From NCBI GenBank assembly GCA_963576735.1, contig OY755182.1, forward strand, positions 5,890,001 to 5,954,000: DNA of 64,000 bases, read 5' to 3'. Source of the DNA: Bedellia somnulentella. Taxonomy: Eukaryota; Arthropoda; Insecta; Lepidoptera; Bedelliidae. The notes beneath the pieces were generated by a model, which saw only the letters and a list, made by a program, of their open reading frames with translations, was not told the origin of the DNA and ran no database searches. Each line of letters opens with the position of its first letter. Position 1 is the stretch's first letter. A program made the translations under genes and the position numbers. Below are positions 20,556 through 31,170 of this stretch, one piece after another.

Positions 20556-20956
20556 TTTATAAATAAGAACTGTAATACACATTGTTGAATGCAATAAATG
20601 TTTGAGTATTGAGTATTGAAACTAGATGTTTGACTTAGAAAACTCTTGCAATGTATAAAATATGAAAATTGATTCTTCTTGATGAGAGCTTCTTATGGAA
20701 CTAGGAAAGATTTAATACAAAGGTTGATTGGTAATGAGTCTTCCACCGTCTCACCTGGCAATCACTAAAAAAACCCTAATATTTATTTATTTATTCAAAT
20801 AAATGAATAATACTCTTAGTCGCTATTTTTTCTTATGCTTACAAAACACAGCGGGCTATGCAATAATGTTGTATGAGAGAGATGTTGTGAGATTTTATTT
20901 TACTCGTTTTAGTATAAACAGTGTTTTTTTCAATTACCATTTAAATAAAATCGAAG

Positions 20957-21305
20957 AATAAATAAAGGAAAGAAAAATTTCGACTCAGGCGAGAATCGCC
21001 CGTACCGCGACCGCGGGTATATGCTCCCGTCGCTCTGCCAATTGAGCTACCGTGTCAATGGCTGTAAGGGCGAAATTCTTCTGTCCTTTGTTTCTTTTTT
21101 TTATACTTTTAAGTTGTGTTTGCGTTCCCTACCTCCGAAAATTTGGAAAGCCACTTGTCTACCTTTTCAGATAGAATGCAAATGTTGAAAACGCCTAACT
21201 ATCACATAATTTGAATAACAAAATTTTTATTTCCTTTATTTATTCTTTAATTATAAGTAAAAATCCCCACATGAGGTTCTCATGACCAAAAACATTCAAA
21301 TTAAA
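20957..21305 (-). mobile_element. SINE-D copy plus a detached SINE-D 3' tail
   Basis: 20957-21090 holds the left arm (AATAAATAAAGGAAAGAAAA), a tRNA-like body on the minus strand with D-arm GCTC AATTGGCA GAGC, and a weaker right arm. 21222-21305 (TTTCCTTTATTTATTC ... AATCCCCACATGAGG ... AAAACATTCAAATT) is the distal sequence also found beside the copies at 41974 and 54675. Confidence 0.7.
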
Positions 21306-22007
21306 TAAAAATCGACCGATAATGAATGATCAGTACTTATCAAACCTACATTTAATTTCTTTCAAATTAGCTGGTATTTTATCATCACCATCTTCTGTTT
21401 CTTCAAGAACTTTAGCATTAGCAGCATAAGGTATCATGTTAAACTGTTTTCGTTGAAATCACTCTATAAATTTTAATTTCGTGTGGGCGATTGTCTGGAA
21501 AAAGAAATAACATTAAATTATGTGTAAAATTTAGCTTTGTTCAATTTATCTAAGCCAGGATAAACGAATCTAACGAATAACTTAGATTTGCAAGTTTAGT
21601 TAAATTTACCAAAATTAAATAAATCTTGGCGAGAACTCTATTACTGCCAATAAATAAACATTCCGCCCACCGCCGAACATTGGCGGCAACAAATTTTCAA
21701 TATTGTAAATGCGAAAGGTTTCTGTTACTATCATTCTTTTGATGGTAAAGTTTGTCTACACGTAAATACACTATTTACGTCTAGACAACCTTTAGCTTAG
21801 GACTAATTATGCCACCAACACATTTATTTCCCGTGCTATTATTTCTTACAATATAAAATTTTCCGAAGCTGACATTTTCAATTTATCATTAACTCAATTT
21901 AAGAACTTTTGTAAACAGTTGGAGTTTGTTGAATCAGCCGATCGACCCTAAATGTTCGAGTCATACAATTTTCTCTTAATATAATTATTTGTTATATAAT
22001 TATATAA
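21306..22007. other. Intergenic, nothing recognised
   Basis: I see no coding signal and no repeat match in the window. Confidence 0.45.
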
Positions 22008-22366
22008 CAACCGTGATAGCCCAGTGGGTAGAACACTCGCTTTCCGTGCAAACGACTAGTGTTCAAATCCTGGGTCGGGGCCTACACCAATTTGTCTTTT
22101 CTAAAGACATATGTGTGGTTAATTTATCATGGTTGTTAACGGTGAGGGAAAACATCGTGAGGAAACCCACATGGCTGAGTTGTACTTAGTCATGTGACAG
22201 TGTATTCGTACAAAACGGCGATAGGCCTGCCCCCTATCACGTGAGTACACTGTCCATGCAAAACGTGGGTACTCTGAACACCAGGTGACAAAGTCACGTG
22301 ATGTTCAGAAGTATTAGTACCTCTGCCAACCCCTTCGGGGATATTCGGCGAGAACGTTTATGTTTA
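22008..22366 (+). mobile_element. SINE-A, near full-length reference copy
   Basis: The tRNA-like head has A-box TAGCCCAGTGGGTAGAA and B-box GTTCAAATCC. The body follows (CACCAATTTGTC, GGAAACCCACATGGCTGAG, ACAAAACGGCGATAGGCCTG, CACGTGAGTACACTGTC, CTCTGAACACCAGGTGAC, CCAACCCCTTCGGGGATATT). The tail is TTTATGTTTATGTT. TATAATTATTTG flanks both sides and may be the target duplication. Confidence 0.93.
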
Positions 22367-22927
22367 TGTTATAATTATTTGAATTTATATTTATTTATTA
22401 TATTATATTTATACATTTACTTATTATGTTATATTTATTGTTAAAGTATGTATTTTAAGTACTTTCATTCATAATTATCATATATATAAATTTAATTTAT
22501 GTATTTTTTACCTTGAAAAGTGAGTATCTTATTCAGGTATATTTTATTATCATATAATATTGTTAACATTATTTCCTAAAATCTCTATGCATATTTTGTA
22601 ATCTTGTAGTGTTTGCTTGGTCTGGTGGGAATGACAATATAATTCATTTAACTTACTTAATTTCATCTGTATAAATTATCCATATTACAACTGATGTATA
22701 ATTGGTTTGTTTTCAATAGTTATTTTAATTTGCGTTTTTCTGTATCGTCTGTATAACAATTGGTAGAAATTTTACAGATCAAAAACTTTTCTGTATTTTT
22801 ATCTTATTTGAAATATTGTGTACCGTTTGTCTCTCAAATAAAAAAATATTTCACAGCTGAATTACTTCCATCTGAATACTGTACCTATGTATTCTTAGAC
22901 TCAGAACTCAAACTTTCCTACTACTTA
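22367..22927. other. Intergenic, nothing recognised
   Basis: Very AT-rich, with no exon or repeat seen. Confidence 0.45.
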
Positions 22928-23170
22928 CCTATACTCACGCCAAATGTTCCCAGTGGGGTAGGTAGAGACTATAAAACGCCACTTTGTACGATCTTGACAA
23001 ACCTCTCTCGATTCCCTTACAATCATTATTCGTCTCATACATGCTCTTTTATGCTTCTCACTTCAGACCCTCGCCTTTATAAAAACGTTTTCTATCTGGC
23101 CAAGAAGCGTTTTACGAGGCCGTCCTCTACTAACAATACCATCCACATCGGCTCTACGCACTAGCTTATA
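22928..23170 (-). mobile_element. RTE-like LINE 3' end
   Basis: ACTCACGCCAAATGTTCCCA, CGCCACTTTGTACGATCTTG, CAAACCTCTCTCGATTC and CCGTCCTCTACTAACAATAC follow the RTE 3' end in reverse. It is truncated and joined directly to a SINE-A. Confidence 0.75.
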
Positions 23171-23202
23171 AATATCAAGTGAGTTTGTCACCTGGTGTTC
23201 TG

Positions 23203-23342
23203 AAGGGCAAGCACTGGCGCTATTATATCGACACGATAACGGTTAGAATGAGATGGCAGTATGCGTAACTAAGTAAGTGCGTAAGAGATGGCTGCTTTAT
23301 CCCACGCGATAACTAGTTTAAACACTGCTCGTGCTTGCCCTT
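23203..23342. mobile_element. Short MITE (family M1), 12-bp terminal repeats
   Basis: It is bounded by AAGGGCAAGCAC and its exact inverse GTGCTTGCCCTT (140 bp). The interior CGGTTAGAATGAGAT ... TAAGTGCG ... CACGCGATA recurs at 61980-62120. The target duplication could not be resolved. Confidence 0.75.
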
Positions 23343-23446
23343 CTGGTGATCTATCACCGTTTGGCTTGGTCAGTGTACTCACGTGATAGGGGGCAGGCTT
23401 ACCTCTATTTTGTACAAATACAATGACACATGGCTAATACAACTTA

Positions 23447-23589
23447 CGTCCGATTTCTGAATTGAGTATTCAAGCTGAGAACGACTTAAGTATCGTTTTG
23501 TCTCATTCAGTTGTTAAGATTTCAATGCGACAGAACGATACTTAAGTTGTTCTCAGCTAGAATACTGAAAATAATACAGAAATCGGTCG
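23447..23589. mobile_element. Palindromic MITE with TA duplication
   Basis: The 143-bp element has long inverted arms (CG(T/A)CCGATTTCTG ... TATTC ... AGCTGAGAAC(G/A)ACTTAA), so almost the whole element can fold on itself. TA flanks both ends (23445-23446 and 23590-23591), as for Tc1/mariner-type elements. Confidence 0.85.
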
Positions 23590-23654
23590 TAAGCCATGTG
23601 GGTTTGCTTTAACAACGATATAAAAAATATGAAGATTATACTCTCTAATAGAAA

Positions 23655-23880
23655 AATGTTATTATTATTATATTATTATTATTATAGCCTAATTCACTTC
23701 CCACTGCTGGGCAAAGGCCTCACAATTTTGAGCCCACACATCTCTGTTTGAGGCTGTACACCACCACCCTGGATCAAACCTGTCCAGGTCGTCCCTCTAT
23801 CTCCTCCTAGGCCTTCCCCTACGCCGGTGCACATCTGTAGGCACCCATTCAGTGGCTGTTTTAGCCCATTTTTTTAGAAA
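23655..23880 (-). repeat. LINE-type 3' end with (TTA)n tail
   Basis: A (TTA)n stretch is followed by CCTAATTCACTTCCCACTGC, TGGGCAAAGGCCTC and further GC-richer sequence. I recognise the CCACTGCTGGGCAAAGGCCTC type of sequence as a dispersed insect repeat, probably a LINE 3' region, but cannot name the family. Confidence 0.55.
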
Positions 23881-24012
23881 AATGTAGTAGATATTATTTT
23901 TATTTAAAAAATTAAGCTTTGCTTTTGTCTGGCTATTAACCTTAGCGAAAAATAGACGATTATTTTTTAAATATATTGGAACTTACCGATACAAAAGTTT
24001 GTAAACATGCAA

Positions 24013-24185
24013 ATAATTTACCGCCACAGGTGTCGAAAAAGGCGATAAAGCTATGGGTTTTCTATAATATGGTAAATGTTTTTTGCGCGATCTGGTTAGA
24101 GACCCATCACCAACGATACATTAATTCTTCCATCATGTCCCCTTTCAACTTCCAAATGTGGCTGAGGAGTTTCTAGCTCCAAAGC
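24013..24185 (+). mobile_element. Degenerate SINE-B copy
   Basis: AGAGACCCATCACCAAC, CAACTTCCAAATGTGGCTGA and GGAGTTTCTAGCTC are in family order. The tail is lost. Confidence 0.7.
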
Positions 24186-25344
24186 TAGGAGTTTCTAGCT
24201 TTTTTGGGAACTATGGCGGGGAGTGAGGCCGCAAATTGATGCTGAGTTTAAGTTCAAACCAAATAGAGTTATAAGACAACCAAGACTTTGAAATTTCATG
24301 CGATATTGAAAAAATATGCGTAATATCCATCTCACACTATTATTTAATTTAATTTCAGGCTTTACGAAAATTAATTGTATCAGTTTAATACACCTGTAGG
24401 TGATACGATTGGTGATATTTGCTGCGCCAATAAACTATTATAATCACTATATCTAATTTAAAACTGAAAAAATGTGAATGTAAAGAGTTTCTTTGTTGCT
24501 TCTTCTCTTTACAAACACCTTCCAAAGCAACGGATTTATGATAAATTTAAATAAAAATATTTGTAAAAAAAATAGAAGATTTAATTTAATTTTGAAAAAC
24601 AATCTTTTTGTCTTTTTTTTAAATAAATTAATTCAGAAGTTTGGCTCAGCTGCAGCTAAGCTAAAGCCTCTGAATGCTCACCCGTGGGAAGAAAATGTGG
24701 TAGTGGTTTTCTAAGCCAAAGAAATATTCTCATTCTACCTTGAAAGTCCGTCAAAAATTAAATAATAAACATCACAGGAACTTGCTCAATAAATAACAAT
24801 TTACTTTTTGCTCTATTCATTGGATTATGATAAAATACACTGCTTATATTTTCGAGAGCATATAATATTCTAAATTAAATTACAGGATTTTATTCTTAAA
24901 CATTAGGTACTTAAGTACTATTAAAGATAAGTCGGCTGTTGTTTAATCATCACGTTTAACAGTTAAGTGCTCTTCAGTTTTATTTATTTAAATTCTATCC
25001 TCTCTTAAAATATTTTAAATAATGAATATTAAGATACCAACCTACGCAACTTTCTAGAACTTTCAAAAACTTAAAACTTTAGTTTTAACGCGAGACATTA
25101 AAAAGTCTTTTGATTTGACAAGTTATATACCGATACTAAAAATCACTGCACGTTTATCTTGAATCATAATTATTAATCACAATATCAGCTAGATATACTA
25201 TCAAGAGATAAAATATGTTAAAGGAAGTTATTATCAATACTGTATTTCAATGGATTGTAATGTTGTCTTAGATTTAGAATGGCATAAGATTTTTTTACCT
25301 GTGGGACGACTTATACGGTTTCGTGGCGTTTCAAATGACACCTA
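24186..25344. other. Intergenic, nothing recognised
   Basis: AT-rich. A faint SINE-B-like scrap lies near 24650-24720. I see no gene. Confidence 0.45.
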
Positions 25345-25472
25345 GACGTCCATGTAAAAAGAGGGTACTCTAAACACCAGGTGACAATGTCACGTGATGT
25401 TCAGAAGTATTAGTACATCTGCCAATCTGCCTTCGGAGATATACGGCGTGAAGCTTGAGTTGAGTTGAGTTA
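25345..25472 (+). mobile_element. SINE-A 3' fragment
   Basis: GGGTACTCTAAACACCAGGT, GTCACGTGATGTTCAGAAG and ATATACGGCGTGAAGC, with a TTGAGTTGAGTTGAG tail. Confidence 0.85.
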
Positions 25473-25721
25473 GGCGTTATGTTGTGTCTGAAGACCTATC
25501 ACTTACATATGGTTGTTTAAATTGACATTGGATTTCTGTATTTTTGAATTTGTTACGTTTGCACATCTAAACAGCAATATACAATTATTTTTTATATTCT
25601 AGCAAATAAATGGTATTCTTTTGTTTTTTTACCATCCGTCTGCTGAGAATTTTCTAATGTTTTAGCCCTCACTACTTTTTTATGATCAATAGCCTTGACT
25701 GTGTGTAGATAGGATAGTGTT

Positions 25722-25900
25722 ATAAATACATACATACATACACAGCTATGAATGCCTAAAAGGGGTAGCCAGAGCTAAGGAATTTCTAATTCCAATTTTA
25801 GTAGTAAAATATAGGTTGTTTCTTGTAGGTGGTTGTATCTGTTGTCTTTTAGTAGTAAAATGGGGCAGGGCCATTCTAAGCCGACACTACACAGTGTTAA
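25722..25900 (-). mobile_element. SINE-B copy with internal replacement
   Basis: ATACATACATACACAGCTAT, AGGGGTAGCCAGAGCTAAGG and, at the far end, AAGCCGACACTACACAG. The middle is replaced by about 65 bp bounded by TTTTAGTAGTAAAAT on both sides. Confidence 0.75.
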
Positions 25901-26112
25901 TACGTGTATCAATATTGTGATATGACATTTCCTATTCTGTAATTTCAATTAACTCCTTTTGCAGTGCTCACCAAAGACTCCCTAAGGAATCTATTTCTCC
26001 ATTAGCTTCTCCATATGTCCAATAGTTTTGCCTTTGCGTCGATCGCTCAGATATTCAACAACCGTTTCCGTATATTATATGCGATAAAATACAAAATATT
26101 AAACGCTTATGA

Positions 26113-26280
26113 TCTGTGCTGTATCGGCTTAGTTGGCATTTATCCCACAGGTGTAGTAAGAAACGATTAAGCAATTTGGGGCTCTTGAAACTAATGCTGG
26201 GCAATGAGGCTTGAGATCCATCACCAACATTTTGTTATTTTGCAGTCATTTCTCCACTCGACTTGAAAAAAAAACTGTGT
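26113..26280 (+). mobile_element. Degenerate SINE-B copy
   Basis: GTGCTGTATCGGCTTAG, TTGAGATCCATCACCAAC and CATTTCTCCACTCGACTTG are in order. Confidence 0.6.
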
Positions 26281-26334
26281 CTTAATTTTTGTCTTATTAT
26301 TTTGAGAGTTATGGCCCTGAGCCTTCAAACATAA

Positions 26335-26695
26335 CATAACATAACATTGGGATTAACATTATATTAACAAGGGATTGGCAGAGGTACTAATACTTCTGAA
26401 CATCACGTGACTTTGTCACCTGGTGTTCAGAGTACCCACGTTTTGCATGGACAGTGTACTCACGTGATAGGGGGCAGGCCTATCGCTGTTTTGTACGAAT
26501 ACACTGTCACATGACTAAGTACAACTCAGCCATGTGGGTTTCCTCACGATGTTTTCCCTCACCGTTAACAACCATGATAAATTAACCACACACATGTCTT
26601 TAGAAAAGACAAATTGGTGTAGGCCCGACCCAGGATTTGAACACTAGTCGTTTGCACGATAACCGAGTGTTCTACCCACTGGGCTATCACGGTTG
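26335..26695 (-). mobile_element. SINE-A, near full-length
   Basis: It starts CATAACATAACATAACATT (reversed tail), then GGCAGAGGTACTAATACTTC through to GGCTATCACGGTTG. It is very close to the copies at 22008 and 59010 apart from the altered segment next to the tail. Confidence 0.92.
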
Positions 26696-27061
26696 CAAAC
26701 AATCATATTACATTGCACTGGTATACAATTTATTTTGTAACTGAAATAACTTAAAAAACATAAGTTTACAATAAAAAAAACACCTTTCCCATTGACTTAA
26801 ACATGTGTCTTGTGAGTGCAGAGGTCGAATAAAATAACCACTAGACGTCTGCCGTGTTGACTGTTTGAAAGCATGTATCGGTAAAGATTTATGGGCTCCG
26901 CCGCTACAAAGCCTTTAAGCTGCAAAGGCTATCGATTCTGCGAGCAGTGTGCCTTATCTGAATGTGTGTGTGAATAACCTATTTTATCTTTTATCGTATT
27001 GATAATACTATCCTACATATAGGCTATTAAAATACGTAGGTATAAGGCAGCAATAAACTCA
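26696..27061. other. Intergenic, nothing recognised
   Basis: I found no repeat match or coding signal. Confidence 0.4.
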
Positions 27062-27103
27062 AACGTTCACGTATATATATATATATATATATACGTGAAC
27101 GTT
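27062..27103. repeat. Perfect 42-bp palindrome with AT core
   Basis: AACGTTCACG(TA)n...CGTGAACGTT is self-complementary over 42 bp. The ends equal the SINE-A tail junction (AACGTTCACG), so it probably formed from two SINE-A ends around an (AT)n tract. Confidence 0.92.
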
Positions 27104-27144
27104 ATATATAATATACGATATAATAACATATATATATATATATA

Positions 27145-27292
27145 CGATAAACATCCCCAAAGGGATCGGCAGAGGTACAAATACTTCTAAACATCACGAG
27201 AGATTGTCACCTGGTGTTCAGAGCATCCACGTTTTATTGTACAACTCAGCCATGTGGGTTTCCTTACGATTTTTACCCTCACCGTTTATAAC
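27145..27292 (-). mobile_element. SINE-A fragment
   Basis: ATCCCCAAAGGGATCGGCAG, TTGTCACCTGGTGTTCAGAG and CAGCCATGTGGGTTTCC are collinear with SINE-A, with an internal deletion. Confidence 0.8.
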
Positions 27293-28611
27293 AAGTTATT
27301 ATTGTATCTAAGCATTATATAAACACTTTATTAGTAGGAATGCCTATGATGTAATATAATATTTAAGTGTACTTTAAATGTTCAAAGCATTGGAGATAAT
27401 AATTATGTGTACTCATTTCTCACACATTGATTATATCTTTAATTAAGTTGAGCAAAATTATGCTTTAATATTGTTCAGCTTATCAAATTATGTTATCCTC
27501 GTTAACTTTTAGTATGTTTTTTTAGATTTAATACTATTCTAGATAAACTCGATACTGTACTAGTTATGTATGTCAGCAAATGTTGGACGTGGCAGAAAAA
27601 GCATGAGAACAGAATAAACGTTGTACTTGCACTTCCCTTTTTTTTCTACTTATGTATAAATAAATCTACCGACTTTTATTTTTACATTTATTTCTCAACT
27701 CCTTACGGCCGAAGAACAAACTAGTGAGACTCACTGCCTTTTAACGAATGGAAACGGGTGCCCTTATTAAACCCTATGAGCAGATGCAAATTAATCTCTG
27801 TGCATAAATTTAAAACATTTGTACCAACCTAAGGACAACAAAGAAAATTACTGGAAATCGGGAATCACAGAAAAGTCATCCATTTTATGCATCCATTCCA
27901 GATACTTTTTTGACTGAATGTATATTATTTCGGTGTAGGATTTTTCACGACTGATGTTAACGGTGATGGCTATAATTCTCAGGAAACAAATATGTACCCA
28001 TGATGAATACAACGGAGTACTCTCTCCGCATCTCGAAGAAAATACAGTGAATATAATATCATCACAGCTAGAGATGGTCGGTCGGATGAAAACTCAAATG
28101 CTTAAAACTCAGTGTGAAGATTTTAGCCCTTCACATCCTAACCTTCAAACCAAGGAATTACATATATGCCTGGTATTATATTATTGTAAAGAATATTGTT
28201 TATTACAGATGTGACATTTTAATCACCAATTTTAATGGAGGAATAATTATGGTTTCAATATGTAGTCCCCGATGCATTAAATATACAATGCCGTGCAGGT
28301 TTTATATTTACGATTCTCGATTGGATGAGCAAATAAGTATTTTATGACTTGTATTTCTATTTTCGTTAATTAGGTAGGCGTTTGGTTGGATGAGCTGTAA
28401 AATTACAATTTATTCTAGGTGATGGAAAATTTTAGTACATTTTTATTTCAGTTGTAGTATAATAAGAAATCATCATTAAATTTATCTCATTTATCATTTT
28501 TTTTTCAATATGTCCAATGGACAGGCAAAGGTTTTTCAACCATGCAGCTTAGTCATTCGTAATCCTTTTTTCATCAGTATAATTTTTCAGTAAATGTCTT
28601 CCATGTCTTAT
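27293..28611. other. Intergenic, nothing recognised
   Basis: Two overlapping short open frames (27954-28347) show no motif or codon pattern that I would call coding. I see no repeat match. Confidence 0.45.
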
Positions 28612-29694
28612 TTTTTTTTGTATTTCAGTCGATACCCTCTTATATTTGTCTTCAGTGTTTTTATGAAGTAAATTATTTCATAAAATAAGTGTGTCCAATT
28701 GTCCATTTCATTAATTATCTCAAGTTCATGTTCAAAGCCGAAGCTTGCTAGCGCTTTTACTGTCATTCCCAGTCCAAGTTTCATTTGTTTTATTTTTCTT
28801 TACATTTGCTTATCTGTATAAATTATAACCTTAAATAAAAATGCTGAAAAAGAAAAAGCCTATACCTACACAACTACTAAATTAAATTTCATTTACTGTA
28901 CATAAAATAAACCTATATATACAAGAGTATGTTAACTCATTTTGGAGAAGACCTTCAATGGAGGGCGGGATTGAAACTCCACTACCATAAATTTCTATAA
29001 GCTCGCCAAACAACACAAGGCGCTGAATGCCGAAAGCCGAGCAGTCGAAAATCAAATGAGATATTGTTTCGTCATTTTGGGATTGGCAATGTTTACATAA
29101 CGACGTGTCAGACATTTGCAATCGAAAGAGGTAAGAGTTTACTCTAGAGTGACCAAAACGTAATCTGCACAAAACCACATAAAACTTTCTGCCGCGATAA
29201 AACTGATTGCGACAAAACCAAGGCATAGTATCGACAGTAACCTTAAGAGAAGAATAAAATACACCTTTGTTAAGAATTTCTGTACAATTTTTCCAATGTT
29301 GATCCCATATAGTACTCATTCTTTGCTTTAAAAGAGTAACAATATCAGTATAAGGAAGAGCAACATTTAATGTATTTTTTGTTAAATCAAGAGAAGTTAT
29401 TTTTCTAGCCACTAAATCAGCCTTTTCGTTCCCAAAAACTCCAAGATGAGATGGAATCCACATAACGTCTACCAAAATATTGTTTTTATAAAGATATTGC
29501 TTTAATGTCATAAATAATACATATAATGCGCATGAGCATTTACTTTATTATTCCCTAAACTTTTTAATAGACTCATGCTGTCAGACACTATGAGCCATCT
29601 TTTGAAAGCACCATGAGAAGACTGAATATGTTTTAAAGCAGTGAATATGGCAACAGCTTCAGCAGTGAAAATTGATGCATTCTTATAACATAAC

Positions 29695-30058
29695 ATAAAC
29701 ATAAACGTTCACGCCGTTTATCCCCGAAGGGGTTGGCAGAGGTACCAATACTTCTGAACTCACATGGCAGCGCCATCTAGTGTCCAGAGAAGGTACTCAC
29801 GTTTTGCTTAGACAGTGTACTCACGTGATAGGGGGCAGGCCTACCGCCGTTTTGTACGAATACACTGTCACATGACTCAGTACAATTCAGCCATGTGGGT
29901 TTCCTGACGATGTTTTCCCTCACCATTAACAACCATGATAAATTAACCACACATATGACTTTAGAAAAGATAAATTGGTGTAGGCCCGACACAGGATTGG
30001 AACTCACGCCCTTCTGTTTACGGGCGGGTGTTCTACCCACTGGACTATCATGTCGTCA
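29695..30058 (-). mobile_element. SINE-A inside N1 RNase H
   Basis: From CATAAACATAAACGTTCACG to GGACTATCATGTC. It carries subfamily marks shared with the copy at 30798-31170 and no other: GGCAGCGCCATCTAGTGTCC replaces the usual CACGTGACTTTGTCACC segment, and the head reads CGCCCTTCTGTTTACGGGCG. Confidence 0.9.
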
Positions 30059-30797
30059 GTGTAAACATAACTATAATTATGCAATTCAGAAAAAATCTAA
30101 TAGATTTCCTCCTTCGTGCTTAAATTTGGATTAATCATAATATTCATTTCTGGATATTTACTTTCAAATGAGCCATCATAACATGGCATTTTTTTATCAG
30201 TTAGATGAATATTTAAACTGGATAAAACTTGAATACAATTATTAAGATCTTGTAAAATGTAAAAAGATTTACAAGCACTCACAGTTGTATTTATCAGGTT
30301 ACTAAGTAATATATTATTGCTGCTAAAAAGTTTAAGAATAAATCGTTCTTTCCAATATGAAAAACGAATATGAATGGGTGGTAAACGACATTCAACTTCC
30401 ATTGAATTCATTGGAGTGTAGCAAAAAGCACCAATGATAAGTTATAAATTTTTGTTTTGATTTTTTTCTATTAAGTTTTTTTCAGAAAAAAAACACATGA
30501 AACCATATTCAAAATGGCTACGTATTAATGATTTATACAACATCAAAAGAATTTTAGGGTCAGATCCCCATGAAGATCCTGCTAACGACTTAAGTATATT
30601 GAACGGTTTATTGGCCCTTACTATAATAGAGTCAACATATTTTTTCCATGAAAGGTTACTGCAAAATGTAACACCTAAAAATATCATTTCTGAAACAACA
30701 GGCAGAACTTTGTTATTGTACGATATGGATGGTGTAATCAAGCCAGAAGTTTTCCTGAAAACAACAACCTTTGTTTCATTTTCATTTACAGATAAAT

Positions 30798-31170
30798 GAA
30801 ATGCGACATGATAATCCAGTGGATAGAACACCCGCCCGAAAACAGAAGGGCGTGAGTTCCAATCCTGGGTCGGGCCTACACCAATTTGTCTTTTCTAAAG
30901 TTATATGTGTGGTTAATTTATCATGGTTGTTAACGGTGAGGGAAAACATCGTGAGGAAACCCACATGGCTGAGTTGTACTTAGTCATGTGACAGTGTATT
31001 CGTACAAAACGGCGATAGGCCTGCCCCCTATCACGTGAGTACACTGTCTAAGCAAAACGTGGGTACCTTCTCTGGACACTAGATGGCGCTGCCATGTGAG
31101 TTCAGAAGTATTGGTACCTCTGCCAACCCCTTCGGGGATAAACGGCGTGAACGTTTACGTTACGTTTACG
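30798..31170 (+). mobile_element. SINE-A inside N1 reverse transcriptase
   Basis: It is flanked by TTACAGATAAAT on both sides (30786-30797 and 31171-31182), an exact 12-bp target duplication. When it is removed, the N1 RT frame joins (NYLNLSV to ENETKVVVF). The tail is TTTACGTTACGTTTACG. Confidence 0.95.

Larger units (their letters stand above)
23176..23620 (-). mobile_element. SINE-A fragment carrying two MITEs
   Basis: The SINE pieces are 23176-23202, 23343-23446 and 23590-23620 (TTTGTCACCTGGTGTTC; GTGTACTCACGTGATAGGGG; GCCATGTGGGTTTGC). They are collinear with the minus strand of SINE-A once the two insertions are removed. Confidence 0.8.

Noticed and set aside
22008..22090. SINE-A heads as tRNA genes
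   Set aside because: They have A and B boxes but no full cloverleaf, and the same head is followed by the same 300-bp body in about fifteen copies.
27954..28347. Overlapping open frames of 77-86 codons (plus)
   Set aside because: No recognisable domain, AT-driven composition and no splice signals of note.
30097..30411. Separate gene in the minus-strand frame MNSMEVECRLPP...
   Set aside because: It is the linker between RT and RNase H of LINE N1, not an independent gene.
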